Shown piece by piece: positions 59,426-64,000 of a DNA stretch of 64,000 bases (positions within the stretch are counted from its first letter, which is position 1; each line of letters starts with the position of its first letter). The stretch is from contig CM044880.1 in NCBI GenBank assembly GCA_024500155.1, positions 4,092,001-4,156,000 of the forward strand, given 5' to 3'. The position numbers and the translations under genes are program-made. The notes beneath the pieces were generated by a model that saw only the letters and a program-made list of their open reading frames with translations, ran no database searches and had not been told where the DNA came from. This stretch comes from Chenopodium formosanum (lineage: Eukaryota; Streptophyta; Magnoliopsida; Caryophyllales; Amaranthaceae).

Positions 59426-62400
59426 GGTTGGGTGGAACCATCCAATTTGTCTTTAAACGACCAATTTACCGGTTTAAAACTTGCACCGATTTCATTAACT
59501 CAAGCCTACCACGAACATTTATGACAACATAGAATGATCATTTATGGTTCCAAACGGCATTATATGATCCCGAGATGTATCCCCTAAAATCTCATTTCTT
59601 TTCGACACCGGGCCCCGAAACCTTAGAAATTTATAAAAAAAAGCATGGATATTAGCCTTCAATTTTGAAATTTTTTGACATTTTTTCGCACAGAAATAAA
59701 AATTGTCGAAATGTTTACCATGGTCCCTAATACTTCCCGGAAGTCCAATTTGGTGGATGAACCATCAAATTTGCCTTTAAACGACCAATTTACCGGTTTA
59801 CAACTTGCACCGATTTCATTAACGCAAGCCTACCACGAACATTTATGACAACAAATAATGATCATATATGGTTCCAAATGACATTATATGTCCCCGAGAT
59901 GTATTCCCTATAATTTCATGACTTTTAGACGGCGGGCCCCGAAAACTCCAAATTTCTCAAAAAGCGTGGATATTCGCCTTCAATTTTTGAATTTTTTTGA
60001 CCTTTTTTAGCCCGGAAATAAAAATTGCCGAAATGTTTACCATGGTCCCTAATGTCCTCCTAGAGTCCAATTGGGTAAGTGGAACCATCCAATTTTCCTT
60101 TAAACAACCAATTTACCGATTTACAACATGCACCGATTTCATTAATTCAAGCCTACCGCGAACATTTATGACAACATATAATGATCATATATGGTTCCAA
60201 ACAACTTTATATGATCCCGAGATGTATCCCCTAAAATCTTAAGACTTCGACAATGGACCCCGAAACCTCCAAAATTTCTCAAAAAGCGTGGATATTAGCC
60301 TTCAATTTTGGAAATTTTTTATTTTTTTTCGCTCGGAAATAAAAATTGACGAAATATTTACCTTGGTCCCTAATACCCTTCCGGAGTCCCATTGGGTGGG
60401 TGGAACCATCCAATTTGCCTTTAAACGACAAATTTACCGATTTACAACTTGCATCGATTTCATTAACTCAAGCCTAACATGAACATTTATGACAACATAT
60501 AATAATCATATATGGTTCCAAACGACATTATATAACACCAAGATGTATTCCCTTGAATTTCAAGACTTTTTGACACCGAGTCCTGAAACCTTCAAAATTT
60601 CGCAAAATGCGTGGATATTAGTCTTCAATTTTGGAATTTTTTGAATTTTTTCGCTCGGAAATAAATATTGCCAAAAGTTTACCATAGTCCCTAATACCCT
60701 TTTGGGAGTCCAATTGGATGGGTGGAACCATCTAATTTGTCTTTAAACGACTAATTTAACGGTTTACAACTTGCACCGATTTCATTAACTCCAACCTACC
60801 ACGAACATTTATGACAACATATAATGATCATATATGGTTCCAAATGGCATTATATGACCCCGAGATATATCCCCTAAAATCTCAATGATTTTCGATACCA
60901 GGCCTCGAAACCTCCAAAATTTCTCAAAAAGCATGGATATTTGCCTTAAATTTTGGAATTTTTTGACTTTTTTTCGCCTGTAAAAAAAATTTGTCGAAAT
61001 ATTTACTATGGTTCCTAATACAATCCGGGAGTCCAATTAGGTGGGCGGAACCATCCAATTTGCCTTTAAATGGTGAATTTACCAGTTTACAACTTACAAC
61101 GATTTCATTAACTCAAACCTACCACGAACATTTATGACAACATATAATGATCATTTATGGTTTAAAACAGTATCCCCTGAAATCTCAAAACTTTTCAACA
61201 CTGAGCCTTGAAACCTAAAAAATTTCTCAAAACGCGTGGATTTTAGCCTTCAATTTTGGAATTTTTAACTTTTTTTCGCCTAAAACTGAAATGTTTACCA
61301 TGGTCCCTAATACCCTCCAGTAGTTCAATTGGGTGGGTGGAACCACCAATTTGCCTCTAAACGACCAATTTACCGGTTTACAACTTGCACCAATTTCATT
61401 AAATCAAGCATACCACGCACATTTATGACAACAAATAATGATCATAAATGGTTCCAAACGACATTATATGACCCCGATATATATTCTCTTAAATCTCAAG
61501 TCTTTTCGACACCGGGTCTCGAAACCTCCAAAATTTCTCAAAAAACGTGGAAATTAGCCTTCAATTTTGGAATTTTTAGACTATTTTTAGCCCGAAAATA
61601 ATAATTGCCGAAATGTTTACCATGTTCCCTAATACCCTTCAGGAGTCCAATTGGGTGGGTGGAACCATCCAATTTGCCTTTAAATGAGAAATTTACCGAT
61701 TTACAACTTGCACCGATTTCATCAACTCAAGCCTACCACGAACATTTATGTCAACATATAATGATCATTTATGGTTTAAAACAGTATTATATGACCCCGA
61801 GTTGTATCCCCTAAAATCTCAAACCTTTTCGACACCAGACCTCGAAACCTAGCAAATTTCTCAAAAAGCGTGATATTAGCCTTCAATTTTGAAATTTTTA
61901 AACTTTTTTTTTCGCCCGAAAATAAAAATTGCTGAAATATTTACCATGGTTCCTAATACCCTTTGGTAGTCCAATTAGGTGGGTGGAGCCATCCAATTTG
62001 CATTTAAACGGCCAATTTACCGGTTTATAACTTGCACTTATTTCATTAATTAAAGCCTACCACGAACATTGATGACTGCATATAATGTTCATTTATGGTT
62101 TCAAACGTCATTATATGACCCCGAGATGTATTCCCTAAAATCTCTAGGTTTTTCGACACTGTACCCAACCTCAAAAATATCTCAAAAAGCGTGGATGTAA
62201 GACTTCAATTTTGGAATTTTTGGACTTTTTTTCACCCGAAAATAAAAATTGCCGATAATTTTCCAAGGTTCCTAATGCCCTCCGGGAGTCCAATTGGGTG
62301 GCTTTATCCATCTAATTTGCCTTTTTAAAACTTGCACCGATTTCATTAAATCAAGCCTACCACGAACATTTATGACAACATATAATTATCATAAATGGTT

Positions 62401-64000
62401 CCAAACGGAATTATATGACCCCGAGATGTATTCCCTAAAATCTCAAGGTTTTTCGACATCGTACTCAGCCTAAAAAATATCTCAAAAAGCGTGGATCTTA
62501 GCCTTCAATTCTGGAATTTTTTGACTTTTTTGGCTCGAAAATAAAAATTTCCGAAGTGTTTACCATGGTCCCATTACCCTCCAGGAGTCCAATTGGGTCT
62601 GAAACCATCCAATTTGCCTTTAAACGGCCAATTTACCAGTTTACAACTTACACCAATTTCATTAACTTAAGCCTACCACTAACATCTATGACAACATATA
62701 ATGATCATATATGGTTCCAAATGGCATTATATGACTCCAAATGTATTCCCTGAATTCTCAAGACTTTGCGACATAGGGCTCTAAAACCTCCAAAATTTCT
62801 CAAAAAGCGTGGACATTAGCCTTCAATTTTGAAATTTTTTGACTTTTTATCGCAAGAAAATAAAAATTGACGAAATATTTACCATGGTCTCTAATATCCT
62901 CCGGTAGTCCAATTGAGTGAGTGGAACCATCCAATTTGCTTTTAAACGGCCAATTCACCGGTTTACAACTTGCACCGATTTCATTAACTCAAGCCTACCA
63001 CGAACATTTATGACAACAAATAGTGATCATATATGGCTCCAAATGACATTATATGACCCCGAGATGTATCACTTAGAATTTCAAGGCTTTTTGATACGGG
63101 GCCCCAAATCCTCCAAATTTTTTCAAAAAACATGTATAATTAGCCTTCAATTTTGAATTTTTTGACTTTTTTTTCGCCCGAAAATAAAAATTGTCGAAAT
63201 GTTTACCATGGTCCCTAATACCGTCTAGGAGTCCCATTTGGTGGGTGGAACCATCCCATTTTCCTTGAAACGGCCAATTTACCGGTTTACAACTTACACC
63301 GCTTTCATTAACTCAAGCCTACCACGAACATTTATGACAACAAATAATGATCATATATGGTTCCAAACAACATTATATGACCCCGAGATGTATCCCCTAA
63401 AATTTAAAGAATTTTCGACACAGGCCCGAAACCTCCAAATTTTCTCAAAAAGCGTGGATATTAGTATTCAATTTTGGAATTTTTTTACTTTTTTTCGCCC
63501 GCAAATAAAAATTGCCGAAATGTTAACCACGGTCCCTAATACCATATGGTAGTTCAATTGGGTTGGCGGAACCATCCAATTTGCCTTTAAACGGCCAATT
63601 TAATTACCGGTTTACAACTTGCACGGATTTCATTAACTCAAGCCTGTTACGAACATTTATGACAACATATAATGATCATATATGGTTCAAAACGACATTA
63701 TATGACCTCAAGATGTATCCCCTAAAATATTAATACTTTTCTACATCGGTCCCTGAAACCTCCAAAGTTTCTCAAAAAACGTGGATACTAGCCTTCAATT
63801 TTGAAATTTTTTGATTTTTTTTTCGCCGGAAATAAATATTGCCAAAATATTTACCACGGTCCCCAATACCCTCCGGGGGTCCAATTGGGTGGGTGGAACC
63901 ATCCAATTTTGCCTTTAAACGACCAATTTACCGGTTTACAACTTGCACCGATTTCATTAATTCAAGCCTACCACGAACATTTATGACAACAAATAATGAT
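59426..64000. repeat. Satellite array, about 322-bp monomer
   Basis: About fifteen head-to-tail monomers, tracked by the ACCATCCAATTT landmark at roughly 59437, 59761, 60084, 60405, 60727, 61050, 61342, 61664, 61988, 62307, 62604, 62926, 63250, 63571 and 63898. Spacings are 319-327 bp except two short ones, 292 and 297. Conserved blocks include CGATTTCATTAACTCAAGCC, TACCACGAACATTTATGAC, ATAATGATCATATATGGTTC and GTTTACCATGGTCCCTAAT. The array continues past the right edge. Monomers are diverged, so it is not recently homogenised. Short frames here are not genes. Confidence 0.95.

Noticed and set aside
59997..63986. Recurring frames such as ...RFTTCTDFINSSLPRTFMTT
   Set aside because: They recur once per satellite monomer and are broken at random; satellite by-products, not a gene family.
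59426..64000. CRISPR-like array
   Set aside because: The period is 322 bp with diverged monomers and no short identical repeats with unique spacers; this is plant satellite DNA.

Overview
The window is plant nuclear DNA. The genes have GT-AG introns, the intergenic DNA is very AT-rich, and it is packed with plant-type small transposons (Stowaway, PIF/Harbinger-like, hAT and Mutator-like MITEs, solo LTRs, Helitron ends) and long poly(A)/poly(T) tracts. All recognisable proteins are plant-type: REV1, a bHLH113-like factor, a TCF25/Rqc1 homologue, two GH95 alpha-fucosidases and an SKIP23/DUF295-like F-box fragment. A eudicot is likely. I cannot fix the species; Caryophyllales is only an impression from recurring short words.

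Layout, left to right. 1-3861 (-): 5' part of REV1, running off the left edge, with a solo LTR in one intron and a PIF-like MITE just upstream. 5760-8788 (-): bHLH transcription factor gene, five exons. 9000-14700: gene-poor, with a SINE-like tRNA fragment, a Stowaway, three related GC-rich palindromic elements and a 60-bp tandem duplication. 14764-15120 (-): small LYR-motif gene. 17023-18633 (+): intronless conserved plant protein of unknown function. 19195-21215: a 2-kb inverted-repeat element with another inverted-repeat element nested in it.

21.8-26.0 kb and 33.7-38.9 kb (both +) are two direct copies of one segment carrying a four-exon GRF zinc-finger gene. Copy 1 has two stops and a frameshift. 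Copy 2 has a single 1-bp frameshift in exon 1. Each copy carries insertions missing from the other, giving natural filled/empty-site pairs. Between them lie a Helitron 3' end, an F-box fragment and a Mutator-like element with 9-bp target duplications.

42.5-52.0 kb (+): a tandem pair of GH95 alpha-L-fucosidase genes with the same three-exon structure and all expected catalytic residues, probably secreted wall enzymes acting on fucosylated xyloglucan. 52.8-56.3 kb (-): a TCF25/Rqc1 homologue of ribosome quality control. From 58.15 kb the DNA is repetitive: a CCCGA-rich minisatellite, then from 59.43 kb a satellite of about 322 bp in roughly 15 copies that continues past the right edge.

Apart from the fucosidase pair and the GRF duplication the genes are independent housekeeping or regulatory loci. 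I found no gene cluster that looks like a new defence or metabolic system. The most unusual features are structural: the reciprocally damaged GRF copies, two poly(A)-only insertions with target duplications, and the satellite boundary.
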